Assembly: GCA_017163975.1 (NCBI GenBank)
Contig: JAFFSR010000033.1
Span: 693,501 to 757,500 of the forward strand
From: Anastatus disparis
Lineage: Eukaryota; Arthropoda; Insecta; Hymenoptera; Eupelmidae
Direction: 5' to 3'
DNA: 64,000 nt
Positions within the stretch are counted from its first letter, which is position 1. The number at the start of each line of letters is the position of its first letter. Made by a program: the position numbers and the translations under genes. Under the pieces are notes generated by a model. The model was not told the origin of the DNA. It was given only the letters and a program-made list of their open reading frames with translations, and did not search any database. This document shows positions 8,903-19,250 of the stretch, one piece after another.

Positions 8903-11207
8903 AAGGGATTATTTTATCCCAATCTTGTTTGCCAGATCCTCGTGTACGTAGATAATCAGCAAGCATAGCATGACTACGTTCTAAAGAGCCATTGGAAGCA
9001 GGGTGGAAACTTGTGGTATTTTTAAGTTCGATCTCAAAAATCTTTGACAATTCTTGTAGTAATTGGCTCTTAAAACTCCTATGATTATCCGACAATATTA
9101 TTCTTGGTACTCCGAATTGGGCGATGAAGTGTCTAGCCAAAGTATCAGCTATAGTTATAGCTGTCAGATTCGGTATAGGGACGGCTATGCAATATTTTGT
9201 AAAGACGCATTGAATTGTTAATATGTGTTTGTTACCGGAAGTAGTAATAGGTAATGGTCCTACTGTGTCTATGGCTATCTTGTAAAAAGGTTCTGAGGGT
9301 GTATCTGTTATGATCATTGGCTCCCTGGTTCGGATTCGAGTTAGTTTTTGTTCTTGGCAAATGTCACATTTTCTCACAAAATCTTCTATTTCCTTTTTCA
9401 TCCCTTTCCAATAATAACGTTCTCTTATTCTTCGAAAAGTTTTTCCCATGCCTCTATGACTGCCAAATAAACTGGTATGACTTTTAATTAAGATGTCTTC
9501 TATTGTTTCTGGTGGTGGAACTTTACAAATGCCCATACATACTTCCATTGTAATATCTAAATGTTGCAGGTATTTTATTAGAAGTAAGAGAAGTTCGTTC
9601 TGCGGGAGTTTATCGGTGATTTCGCCCCTTTTAGCTATTCTGAAAGACTTCACTTGCTTTTCTACTAAGAATTCTCTTAATGCTTTGAAACATTTTTTTA
9701 TATTAGATGGTTTTATTCTATCTTTATAACTTTTTGTGACTACTAAGCTGAATATGTATCGTTTCCGAAATTTAGTAACGATTGTTTCTCCAACGGTGGG
9801 TTGTGTATTCGCCAGATGATCCTTGTTTATAGCCTGAATATCATATAAAAGTTGATTGTTTTCAGCTACCATCTGCATGTCTGCTGATACAAAATGAACT
9901 AGGTTGTCTTTCGTAAATGTCAAACATTCTTTAGTGGTAAGGACTCTCAATTTCCTGTTTTTGTTGAAATGTGGTTGTAATATTTCGCTAGATTCTTCCT
10001 CGTTGTAGATTTCTGGTGCATGAATATCGTTTCCTTCTTCGTCAGTTAATGACTCTGGTATTTCAATTGAGTAATTCTCTGCTTGGGTATCAAGTTTGTT
10101 ACTCGTGGGTTGTTTTGGTACAGGTTCTGTAGTTACAGAAACTTCTGGAGTTATCATATTGGTTTCTAATCCTGATTCCTCTTGATTAGGCTCTTGTATT
10201 GTAGATAATTTATTCCAATCTGACAAGACCTTAAAATGCGTTGTAAAAGGTGTTGAACGTGTTTTGATTTCCTTAGGTTGTAGTTTTAAAGGTGTGTTCC
10301 TCTTGGAATTTTTGCATATCTCGGTGGGTTGAGTATTGGTATCGAGACGTTTGGGAAGAGGTTCCGATTTTCTCGCAGGAGTTATTTGTTGATTGGCATT
10401 TTTGGTACTTTCATTTCTTTCGTCGTCGTCGTTTTGGTATATAGTTGATAAATGACACAGTTCTGATGGCTGGTGGAATCGAGAGGTGAACGGAGTGGAG
10501 CGTCCTATTGGACCTCGGATCGGTGACTTATGTGTCAGAGCTACGGGTTCCTTATATGCTGGGAATGGAGTTGCATTTTCCCTTATTTGGTCCTTCACCC
10601 AGGCTGCTGTGTCTATCTCTTTCTCCTCCTTTTGGTTTTTATTACTTGGTGAATTAGGTAAAGATTTTGTTTCTCTTGTTTCAGGAAATACTCTTCCTTG
10701 TCCGCCTTCCCAATCTATTGTGCCATCATCACTAGAGTCACTACATTGTTCAATTTCCATTTCTCCTTCCCCCTCGGGTTCTTCGTCGGGATTACGAAGG
10801 TAAGTATTTATGGATAAATAGGATCCACCGTCGAATTCTTCCAGAAATTGTTTAGTTTCTTCTAGTATAAATTTGGTTGCTTCTAATTCTTTCGTTATAT
10901 CTTTATAACTTTCCTGTTCTTCTTCAGTCGCTAAAGATTTCCTTATAGTAGATTGAAAGCGAGGGTTAGGCATTTCATCTTCCGATGAGGAAGACGAATC
11001 TATAGATAGACGTTTTTGCCATATTACTGTTTTCGTAAGAAGATAATTTGAGGCCGTGGGTTCGGCCGGTCTGTGCTCATCCACGTTATCTTGCTGTAAC
11101 GGTAATTCCGAGGTTTTACTTCCTTGATCCACTTCTGATTCTGTTTCAGTATCAGAAGGTCCAGCCTCTTTGGTTAAAAGGGAAGGCATAATTGATCGAT
11201 CCTTCAA
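8868..11207 (-). CDS. pol: pol, middle part: long acidic linker plus integrase catalytic core
   Basis: The 779-codon frame is the same as the protease-RT frame above it, separated by one in-frame TAG at 11400-11402. The first 570 residues are unusual: acidic, Ser/Glu/Pro-rich, with a diverged internal repeat (STPFTSRFHQPSELCHLSTI and STPFTTHFKVLSDWNKLSTI, about residues 240 and 320). Integrase follows with an H-x6-H...C-x2-C zinc domain (CDIC, about 580-625), then the D-D-E core: DTVGPL, LSDNHRSF and GSLERSH. The frame ends just after the core at a small frameshift. In most Ty3/gypsy pol proteins the RNase H to integrase spacer is far shorter. Confidence 0.9.
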   Translation of the reverse strand: MKDRSIMPSLLTKEAGPSDTETESEVDQGSKTSELPLQQDNVDEHRPAEPTASNYLLTKTVIWQKRLSIDSSSSSEDEMPNPRFQSTIRKSLATEEEQESYKDITKELEATKFILEETKQFLEEFDGGSYLSINTYLRNPDEEPEGEGEMEIEQCSDSSDDGTIDWEGGQGRVFPETRETKSLPNSPSNKNQKEEKEIDTAAWVKDQIRENATPFPAYKEPVALTHKSPIRGPIGRSTPFTSRFHQPSELCHLSTIYQNDDDERNESTKNANQQITPARKSEPLPKRLDTNTQPTEICKNSKRNTPLKLQPKEIKTRSTPFTTHFKVLSDWNKLSTIQEPNQEESGLETNMITPEVSVTTEPVPKQPTSNKLDTQAENYSIEIPESLTDEEGNDIHAPEIYNEEESSEILQPHFNKNRKLRVLTTKECLTFTKDNLVHFVSADMQMVAENNQLLYDIQAINKDHLANTQPTVGETIVTKFRKRYIFSLVVTKSYKDRIKPSNIKKCFKALREFLVEKQVKSFRIAKRGEITDKLPQNELLLLLIKYLQHLDITMEVCMGICKVPPPETIEDILIKSHTSLFGSHRGMGKTFRRIRERYYWKGMKKEIEDFVRKCDICQEQKLTRIRTREPMIITDTPSEPFYKIAIDTVGPLPITTSGNKHILTIQCVFTKYCIAVPIPNLTAITIADTLARHFIAQFGVPRIILSDNHRSFKSQLLQELSKIFEIELKNTTSFHPASNGSLERSHAMLADYLRTRGSGKQDWDKIIPFAMFEYNTSVH

Positions 11208-11399
11208 GGGTATAGGTATTATTTCTTCTTCTGATATGACTCGAGATTCAAGCTCTGTATTCTCGCTCTCTTGTCTAAGGCTGGGAGTAGTGTTAGATTC
11301 CTCTGTATCTGTTGAGGCGGATGTCGGTGCATTAATTATAGGTTCATTCTGTTTTCTAAAACGAACCCTTTTTCCTATAGTGCTTTTGTCTATATCGGC

Positions 11400-13976
11400 C
11401 TAATTACTAGTGTATCCAGGAGGTGGTAACAATGGTGCATTTTTACCTCCTTTCTTACGTCCTCGGGTAGGTTTTGGGTTTCCTTGGTCTGAAGTGTTTA
11501 CCTTGGTGGTTGTTGCTGCCTGTCTGGCCAGTGATGCTTTAGTTGGTTTAGGTTCTCCTGCCTTGAGTGGAAAGGCCATAATCTTTAGAGGGTCTGGGAT
11601 TGATTCTTTATCAGTTATGGATTCGTTATCTGATGAATCCTCGTTTACTCTAACATCCACAGGGTTTCTAGAAAGTGCGTCAGCATTGGTGTTTAGATGG
11701 CCTGGCTTATATATAAATGTATATTCGTAACCTCTCAGTCTGGCTCTCCAGCGATTAAGTCTACTCATAGGGTCCTTTATGCTTTCTATCCAGGTTAGGG
11801 GTTCATGGTCGCCATATACAGTGAAATGTCGACCGTAAAGGTAGTGTTTAAAATACAGTATTACAGATATTACTGCAAGACATTCTTTCTCAGTGGTAGA
11901 ATAATTTTTCTCACTTTTATTAAGAGATCGTGACATATAGGCCACAGGGCGGTCTTGTCCTGGACTGCCCTGACTAAGGATAGCGCCTAATGCATAATCT
12001 GAGGCGTCTACTGTTAAGATAAAAGGTTCGTTGAAATCTGCTTTTATTAAGATAGGAGCTTTACATAAAGCTCGTTTAAGTGTGTCAAAACTTTTTTGTT
12101 GCTCCTCTGTCCATTCGAATTTATTTCCTTTCTTCAGCAACGTGTTTAGTGCTTTTGACTGAAATGCAAAGTCTTTAATAAATCTTCTGTAATATCCAGC
12201 TAAACCCAAGAATTGTCGAACATTAGTGATAGATTTGGGTTTGGGAAAATTCTTAACTGCGTTTACCTTCCCTGGATCTGGTTTTATTCCATAACTGCCG
12301 ATCTTGTGACCCAAATAAGCCACTTCTGGTTTTAGGAATTTGCATTTGTCGATTTGTAGTCTTAATCCTGCGTCTGACAATCGATTGAAAACCTTTAATA
12401 TCTTTTGTTTATGTTCGTTTAGGTCTTTAGCATTAACTATTATGTCATCTAGGTAAACAAAAATTTCTGTGCCTTGCATTCCCAGCATCACTTGATCTAG
12501 GAGCCTTTGGAAGGGCGGAGGTGCGTTAGAAAGGCCGAACGGCATAACTGTGAATTCGTAATGGCCGTAGGGAGTAGTAAAAGCCGTCTTCTTTCGGTCT
12601 TCCGGACAAACTTCGACCTGGTGAAAACCGTTAGCTGGATCGAAAACTGAGAAGTATTTTGCTCCGCCCAATTGTTCTAATATTTCATTAATATTAGGGA
12701 GTGGATATGCATCTGGAATGGTCTTCTCGTTTAATTTTCGATAATTAATTACTAGTCTATAACGTTTGTTCCCTTGGGAATCTGGTTTCTTTGGGACTAT
12801 CCATAATGATGAGTTATATGGAGAATTTGAATTTTGTATCGAGCCGTCCTGTAAAAGTTTATTTACTTGCTTACGTACTTCCTCGTGTAGAGCTGGTGGA
12901 TAACGATAGGGTTTGGTGTAGACTGGTATTTCATCCTTTGTGTTTATTCGGTGTCGTATATAAGTTGTGCGGGACGGCATGTCTCCTGCTAGATAAAACA
13001 AACGGGGAAATGTCTTAATAATTTCTCTCATTTCGTTTATTTCTTCTTTTGAGTGATGGTCACGTGTCATTTTGTTCATGATATACTCTATTCGATCTCG
13101 TTTGAGGTCAACGTCGAATTCTTCTTCTTCGTCATCGAACATTTCCTTAGATCCATCGAATTCAAAAGGTACTAAGTCTTGAGGTGGTATTTCAATCTCG
13201 ACTTCATCCTCTCGAGTGTTGATGGCCATTACATAACACGTTCTTGATTTGTTATTCACAGCGGCTTCTCCTAGGAATACCCCAGGAGCCGTATTAACTC
13301 TAGGTAAATAGGCTTCACCATTAATTGATTGTTTGGTAGTAGGTATTTTAAGTGCTACCTTGCTACGTGGTGGTAGTCGGTGGATGATGTTGCAGCCTAC
13401 CTTTTTACCTTGGTGATTAATTTTTTTGATGGATTTATTGGGCACTTCGTCTTCAGAAAATTGAAACGGTAATTCCTGAAGGGCGTTTACTTCTTCAGGC
13501 TCACTTTTAGGTTTCAGATTTTTCTTATTTTCAGCTGATGATGGCTGAGGTTTTTTGCTTGCAATTTTGGTATTCCTTTTTTCGTCATTAAAATTTAATC
13601 CGCACTCTTGATCATAAAGTGTGATTTTTCTATCCAAAAATGGTATAGGGTCAATTGGTCTACTTTTTATGACCAGGGCTTTTAACTCATAATCAACCTT
13701 AGCTGCCTCATATTCAAAATATGAGGACCCTAAAATTGCTTCGTGATCAAATGGTGAAGTTGACGGTAAAACATGAAACACGTGTGTTGAACCTAAAATT
13801 TCCATGTTCACAGTTCCTACAGTATCTAAGGGTAATGGTGATATTCCAGTTACTGTTATTGCTTCATCTATGTTAATCAGTGTGTCACCCTTAAGAGCAT
13901 TTCGTTTCACCGCATTGATATCAGCGGCTGTGTCTAGTATGAAGATACCTTCTTCATTCTTTAAGGTAGTGACATT
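11400..13976 (-). CDS. pol: pol, first part: protease, reverse transcriptase and RNase H
   Basis: The frame opens at 13976, directly after a stop, and has no ATG at its start, as expected if it is reached from gag by frameshifting. The protease active site LDTAAD lies at about 13940. After a protease-RT spacer, reverse transcriptase occupies about residues 330-560 with VNYRKLN, PFGLSNAP and the catalytic YLDDIIV. RNase H follows with TVDASDYALGA, the FTVYGDHEPL region and a C-terminal GHLNTNADALSR. The end is a Lys/Pro-rich tail stopped by TAG at 11400-11402, after which the same frame continues into integrase. Whether that stop is a mutation or is read through cannot be told from one copy. 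Confidence 0.95.
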   Translation of the reverse strand, partial: NVTTLKNEEGIFILDTAADINAVKRNALKGDTLINIDEAITVTGISPLPLDTVGTVNMEILGSTHVFHVLPSTSPFDHEAILGSSYFEYEAAKVDYELKALVIKSRPIDPIPFLDRKITLYDQECGLNFNDEKRNTKIASKKPQPSSAENKKNLKPKSEPEEVNALQELPFQFSEDEVPNKSIKKINHQGKKVGCNIIHRLPPRSKVALKIPTTKQSINGEAYLPRVNTAPGVFLGEAAVNNKSRTCYVMAINTREDEVEIEIPPQDLVPFEFDGSKEMFDDEEEEFDVDLKRDRIEYIMNKMTRDHHSKEEINEMREIIKTFPRLFYLAGDMPSRTTYIRHRINTKDEIPVYTKPYRYPPALHEEVRKQVNKLLQDGSIQNSNSPYNSSLWIVPKKPDSQGNKRYRLVINYRKLNEKTIPDAYPLPNINEILEQLGGAKYFSVFDPANGFHQVEVCPEDRKKTAFTTPYGHYEFTVMPFGLSNAPPPFQRLLDQVMLGMQGTEIFVYLDDIIVNAKDLNEHKQKILKVFNRLSDAGLRLQIDKCKFLKPEVAYLGHKIGSYGIKPDPGKVNAVKNFPKPKSITNVRQFLGLAGYYRRFIKDFAFQSKALNTLLKKGNKFEWTEEQQKSFDTLKRALCKAPILIKADFNEPFILTVDASDYALGAILSQGSPGQDRPVAYMSRSLNKSEKNYSTTEKECLAVISVILYFKHYLYGRHFTVYGDHEPLTWIESIKDPMSRLNRWRARLRGYEYTFIYKPGHLNTNADALSRNPVDVRVNEDSSDNESITDKESIPDPLKIMAFPLKAGEPKPTKASLARQAATTTKVNTSDQGNPKPTRGRKKGGKNAPLLPPPGYTSN

Positions 13977-14281
13977 TTATCGTACTGTGGGACACTTTCC
14001 TCTGCTCCTTGCACAACGTTGGATTCTTCCACTCTTATTATATTGATTTGAGCGGGACGAGTAAATTGGGTCTTGTTCGCCGGTACGTCCATTCGGCGAA
14101 CACCCTGGTAGTTTAAAGAAGCGTTATTTGTATTAGCATTGGATCTAAAAGGCGAAGTCGGTCTGGATCCGTTATTCGTCTTATCACGTGAGTCACCATT
14201 CCGTGGTGGGTAATAAGGTCTTGGTTGAGGTGTATGAAAATCTTGAGAGTTTGGTGGTTCGAATGGCTTGGTATTTAACGT

Positions 14282-15241
14282 TTATTCCGGAGTTAATCCA
14301 AGGTTCATTGGGTGATAAGCGTAAGGGTTATAATAGTCGGGGTACATAGGTGGATAGAAGGGAGGATACATAGGAAATTGTTGAGGGCCATAATTATAGA
14401 AGTTAGGTGGTATTGAAGAACTAGGAGAAATAGTATCTGTTGGTGCTTGTGGTCGAGGGTTCTTCAGGATACTCACGGGCGGATGAGATTCTGTCTTATT
14501 TTGTTGTAAATTTGGTCTATAACTTAGTTGCGGAGGAGAAGTTGTATATTTTTCGAGATTTTTAGCGACTTTTAGGGCTTCATCTAATGTTTGAGGGTTG
14601 GCTATAATAACAGCCGTTCTCCATTCATCTGGTAGTCCTCTTAAAAAGGCTTCCAATGCTAATACTTGTAGCTGAGGAGTTTGATCGATTCTTCTTTCAA
14701 CCTCTCCTAAATCTTCTCTAACAGCGGCTTGAGCAAGATTTACTAAATAGGTTAGACGACCGTGGTATTCCCGTACGTTCTCGTTCTGACCCATACAAGC
14801 ATTAGCTAGAGTTTGTATATAATAACTGTATGATCTGCTTCGGGCAATTCTACTCTTCAAATGTTCTTTTAATTCATTTATCGTATTAAAGGTTAGTCCT
14901 ATTATGGAATGTCGAGCTTTACCTTTCAACTTAGCTATTATAGATCTTAGAAGTAGTCTCTCTTGTGCAGGAAGAATTAATTGTCTTCCGTTTTCAATAT
15001 CTTGTATGAAGTCCTTCAACGGCGGATTCGTACCGTCAAAATATGGAATATGAACTGTTGCTGTCTGAATAGTGAAATTGGTAGCTAATGAGGTCAGTGC
15101 GTCATGAGAAGTATTCAGATGCTCTAAAATTTGGATGCTTCTATCTGCTTGTTCTCGTGCTTGGAATTCTGCTAATGCGTTATTACGTTCCGTAGCATCT
15201 TTTATTTGCATTATTTCTTGTATAGTAGCCATTTTGTCCAA
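14282..15241 (-). CDS. gag: gag of the giant retroelement (319 aa)
   Basis: ATG at 15241 opens a 319-codon frame of the retrotransposon Gag type. A helical N-terminus (residues 1-60) leads to the capsid-like region with the PYFDGTNPPLKDFI motif (about 70-85) and LRGLPDEWRTA (about 205-215). The C-terminus is Pro/Tyr/Asn-rich with no CCHC knuckle, as in errantiviruses. After its stop the same frame stays open for about another 100 codons up to the protease overlap. The stop at 14282 may thus be a mutation or a readthrough point. Confidence 0.9.
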   Translation of the reverse strand: MDKMATIQEIMQIKDATERNNALAEFQAREQADRSIQILEHLNTSHDALTSLATNFTIQTATVHIPYFDGTNPPLKDFIQDIENGRQLILPAQERLLLRSIIAKLKGKARHSIIGLTFNTINELKEHLKSRIARSRSYSYYIQTLANACMGQNENVREYHGRLTYLVNLAQAAVREDLGEVERRIDQTPQLQVLALEAFLRGLPDEWRTAVIIANPQTLDEALKVAKNLEKYTTSPPQLSYRPNLQQNKTESHPPVSILKNPRPQAPTDTISPSSSIPPNFYNYGPQQFPMYPPFYPPMYPDYYNPYAYHPMNLGLTPE

Positions 15242-15543
15242 TTATTAGAATTATTCTCTTTCGATATATTATAGGTTTAAGTTACTTTTAGTATTAAATC
15301 AATTATTTAAATTAAATGTTTATGGATCTAACTACCTTAGTGTAGTTAAATCTCTTTTTTTTCTTTTAAATTAGTATACGTGTAAATTGAAATTTTATAC
15401 TATATATAACTTGTTACTTCACTATATAACAATTATATATGTCGCAAATATATAGTTTTATAAAGTATTAATTTTATGAGGTATTATTTATTTTTAATTA
15501 ATCAAAGTAAATTATCATTTATAAAATTTATATAAGTAAGTGA

Positions 15544-15562
15544 CAAGTTTACTGATTCCCCA
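15544..15562 (-). promoter_or_regulatory. Possible primer-binding site
   Basis: The minus strand reads TGGGGAATCAGTAAACTTG, beginning with the TGG expected opposite a tRNA CCA end. It lies 14 bases beyond the LTR end I infer, which is a wide gap. Either the LTR really ends near 15563 or this is not the site. No tRNA is assigned. Confidence 0.3.
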
Positions 15563-15576
15563 CAAGGGATGCTATT

Positions 15577-15791
15577 TGTTATGGCCGAACTTGGTTCGGA
15601 CAATTGAGTTCACAACAAAAATTATTTTTAATTTTGTTAAGAATCAGCATTCGTCCCAGGACTTACCTTGTCACTAATAAATTAGATTTGTAAAATATAA
15701 TCCTTTATTCACGTGTACATATATCTACATTCGTACATACATCTACACATATATATATATCCTTACAAAGATAAATTGATATATAATTATA

Positions 15792-15845
<54 letters not shown>

Positions 15846-16256
15846 ACGTTAACTCAGAATTAATAATAACGAACACTTGTTCGCACCGTTCGCCTTCCTT
15901 CTCGTTCGTCCTCCCCACTCGCTCATACAAACACTCTGTTCGCTCTTATGCGTTCGCTCCGTTTGCCTATATGCTTGTTCGCTCCGTTCGCCTCTCTTCT
16001 CGTTCGTCCTCCCCACTCACTCACTACACACTTCGTCTTCTCTATTGCGTTCGTTCTGTTCGCTAGTATACTCTCATTCACTCTGTTCGCCTACACACTT
16101 GTTCGCTTTCCCCACCTACTCATGTATGCGGCTTTCGTTCTCTGATGCGTTCGCAGTGTTCGCTTATGCATTTACTCACTCTGTTCATACATAATCGTTC
16201 ACTCTACTCGTTCTCTTATTTAATATTCAATAATATACATACATACATATATATCC

Positions 16257-16327
<71 letters not shown>

Positions 16328-16503
16328 TGCACACATGTGTATACGATATTTATTTCATATTATGATTTATGATAATTTTTAATATGGATTAGATAGGTGA
16401 TAATATATGTATTTATTAATCAAGGTTTTTAGAATAATTTAGACTCAGATCAAAACAAAATAATTTTAAATTATTTCTCCTTTTATTTTTATAAACACAC
16501 ACA

Positions 16504-16569
<66 letters not shown>

Positions 16570-17778
16570 CATTTCTCTTACATTTATGATCTTTTAAATT
16601 TCATTTATTACTTATTCATATGAATTTCCTTGACAATTTAATATAAGATTTTTTTGTATATTACGAAAACTAATTTAATTTAAAACTATCGATATAACTC
16701 TTTATTAATATTATTTGAAGACATAAATAATTTCGTAAATAAAATATTTTAAATTCATAGTATTATTCATATGTTTCTTTTAATTATTTAAATGTATTTA
16801 TATAATTAAATTTTATAATTTTTCCTTTCTTTCTCTCCCTATGTTATTTGATAGTAATTATCTTCGAATAAGGAACAGTAGGTTATCAAAGGATAAAGGA
16901 ATTTTCCCCTTTATTTTCCTTTGATTCGGAAATTTATTTATTCCTTATTATCGTTAAACAATAGAAATTTGTTAAAATAATTGACTTACAACTTAGGAGA
17001 GACAGAGATGAAATTTTGGCACTGTTCGTTATCCTGTGGCTTACTATACCAGGACTTCTTAAATTACACGGCAAGAACGTTCGTGGCGAGATAGTTTGAG
17101 TTTCCTCCCTTAATCACTCGAACGCAGGTAAAGATAGAAATTCGTATTCCTCTCACTGATGCGATTGTCTCTTAAGTTAAGAATTCTTGTGTCAAGAAAA
17201 CTATTTCACTTATCCACACAATTATAACTATAATTATTAATATTTGTGGATTAGGTTTCTAATCTATCCACATATATATATTTTATTTAAAATAAGATAA
17301 TTTAAATCTTAAGTTTGATTTTTCACTTATATTTTAATACTGCTTTCGTTTTAACAGCGGACCAGCAGAGCCGATTTATACGGATGCTATCTTATTCGAC
17401 AAAAGGCGCCGGAGAGTCCTTCGAATTGGTTTTAATAACTTGCGTCCGAAAAATTAGGAGATGGGAAACCCAATCAAATTTCGCCGTGTATTCGAAGCCA
17501 TCAACGTCGAAAGAGTTCATTAACTTATTTGCCAATGGAATTTTAATCTTTCCTCTCTCTCTCTTTCCTTCACACTTGTGTACAATTTGTAAAGTTTTGC
17601 AATAAAAACGCTGATCGTTGCTGACTCGGTACATCGCATGGAACTGTTTTGAAACAAGGCTTAAATTTTGAAATAAAATTTTTAATGTGAATCTTACAGT
17701 TAATATTATTGAGAAAGAAAAATAAAAATGATTAAATTTTCTAGTAAGTTTTTAAGGGCAGTTCCATGGGATGTAACA
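15577..17778 (-). repeat. 5' LTR of the giant retroelement (about 2.2 kb)
   Basis: The outer end is fixed at 17778 by comparison with the 3' LTR. The inner end is inferred from TGTTA...TAACA terminal symmetry at 15577, because the matching end of the other LTR lies outside the window. It holds three (TA)n tracts (15800-15841, 16263-16323, 16506-16567) and a TTCGCTC-rich minisatellite. Outside it, DNA from 17779 (AGTGAAACCAC) is the end of a T-rich repeat also seen at 58320, showing what it inserted into. Confidence 0.8.
15873..16230. repeat. TTCGCTC/GTTCGCC minisatellite within the LTR
   Basis: Degenerate repeats of GTTCGCTC, CGTTCGCC and CTCGTTCGTCCTCCCCACTC recur through this 350-bp, pyrimidine-rich stretch. 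Only its last 85 or so bases fall in the left LTR copy within the window. Confidence 0.7.
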
Positions 17779-19250
17779 AGTGAAACCACTTTTTCTTCCG
17801 TTTCTCTAGTTCTCCGGTTCTTCGCATTTGTTAAATGTGTCTAATCTTTTGGTAATAAGAGTAGCAATTTTTTATTGGGCCCTATATAATTAGTCCTTAT
17901 TAGTCATAAGCATCTTTTTTAGTCATATTTTTTTGGGTCATATATTTTCTTGTGCCCTCTATTTTTTTGGGCCCAATATTTTTTTGGTCTCTATATTTTT
18001 TTGGGCCTCATATTTTCTTGCGCCCTATATTTTTTTGAGCCTTATATTTTCTTGCGCCCTCTATTTTTTGAGCCCAATATTTTTTTAATCTCTACTTTTT
18101 TGTGCTTTATATTTTTTTGGGCCCTATATTTTTTTGGGCCCAATATTTCTGTTTAATTCTTATTTTCTTGGGTTCTATAATTTTTGTGGATTCTATATTT
18201 TATTTAGCTCTATATTTTTCTGGGCATTATATTTTTTTGGGCCCAATATTTTTTTGGGCCTAATATTTTTCTGGTCTCTATATTTTTTCGGGCTTTATAT
18301 TTGTTTAGGCCTCATATTTTCTTGCGCCCGATATTTTTTCGAAATTAATATATTCTTGGGTTTCATAATTTTTTTTGGTACCATATTTTATTTAGCTCTA
18401 TATTTTTCTGTGCCTTATACTTACCTACTTTTTTTTGAGTGCTATTTTCTTTGGGCCTCATATTGTTTTAGAATTTTATTTTTTGGGCAAATATTTTTTC
18501 GATTCTTATATATGCTTTAGCTCTATATTTTTTTGGACCCAATATTTTTTTGAAATTTATATTTTAATAGGTTCTATAATTTTTTTGTTTCCTACATTTT
18601 ATTTAGCTGTATATTTTTCTGGCCCTTATATTTTTTAAGCTCTACGTATTTTTGGGTCTTACTTTCTTTGGGCCATATTTTTTCAGCCTTTTATTTCTTG
18701 GCTTCCATATTCTTGTTGGTCCTATATTTCTCTAGGCCTTATATTTCCTTGGACCTACTTTTTTTCGAGTCCTATTTTCTTTGGGCCTCTAATTTTTTTG
18801 GTCCATTTATTTCTCTGGGCCTTATTGTTTTTTAACTTTTTTTTGGGTCTATATTTTTTTTAATCTCATATTTTTTTGAGTGCAATATTTTTTCTATTAT
18901 AATATTTTCTGGGTCTCTATATTTTTTGGGCCCAACATTTGTCCGATTCTTTTATTTTTTTGATCCCACTATCTTTTCGATTCTTATTTAACTTGAGCTT
19001 TATATTTTCGATTCTTATATTTTCTTGAGCTCTATATTTTTTTGGGCCTAATATTTCTTTGAATCTAATATTTTTTTGATTCTCATATATACTTGGCTCT
19101 ATATTTTTTTGAGCTCAATATTTTTTTAAAACATTTTTTGGGCTTAATATTTTTTTCATCATTATATTTTTTGGTCTCAATATTTTGTTGAACCTAATAT
19201 TTTTTTTATTCCTATATTTACTTTGGTTTTATATTTTGGGCTTTAAATTC
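17779..19250. repeat. T-rich minisatellite with GGGCCCAATATTTTTTTG units
   Basis: About 1.4 kb of short degenerate units combining TATATTTTTTTGGGCC, GGGCCCAATATTTT and CTCTATATTTT. The first 150 bp (17779-17930) are not repetitive and reappear inverted at 58170-58320, ahead of a much shorter unit array. The pair therefore looks like two members of one element family with an expandable internal array. The right edge cuts into a Helitron helicase at 19250. Phe-rich open frames here are artefacts of the T-runs. Confidence 0.75.

Larger units (their letters stand above)
1..17778 (-). mobile_element. Giant env-bearing Ty3/gypsy (errantivirus-like) LTR retroelement
   Basis: Read on the minus strand the order is 5' LTR (about 17778-15577), gag, protease-RT-RNase H, a long linker with integrase, env, a 4.8-kb extra region, a polypurine tract and the 3' LTR (1556 to beyond base 1). 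The two LTR copies align closely (near 98% by eye over 1130-1550 versus 17340-17770, apart from (TA)n length), so they belong to one insertion. Pol motif order and an env with a cleavage/fusion region place it with insect errantiviruses. At more than 17.8 kb it is about twice the usual errantivirus size, because of 2.2-kb LTRs, a long pol linker and the region after env. It is defective: pol has one in-frame stop and a frameshift, and env has three in-frame stops. Confidence 0.9.

Noticed and set aside
15544..15562. A tRNA gene fragment or confident primer-binding site
   Set aside because: Only a TGG start supports it, and the gap to the inferred LTR end is too wide for confidence. Kept as a low-confidence feature only.
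15713..16372. Overlapping plus-strand ORFs in the LTR (Ser/Arg/Leu-rich)
   Set aside because: Produced by the TTCGCTC minisatellite in all three frames and by (TA)n.
17950..18638. Phe/Tyr/Leu-rich open frames resembling membrane proteins
   Set aside because: They arise from TTT/TAT runs of the T-rich minisatellite and have no other coding sign.
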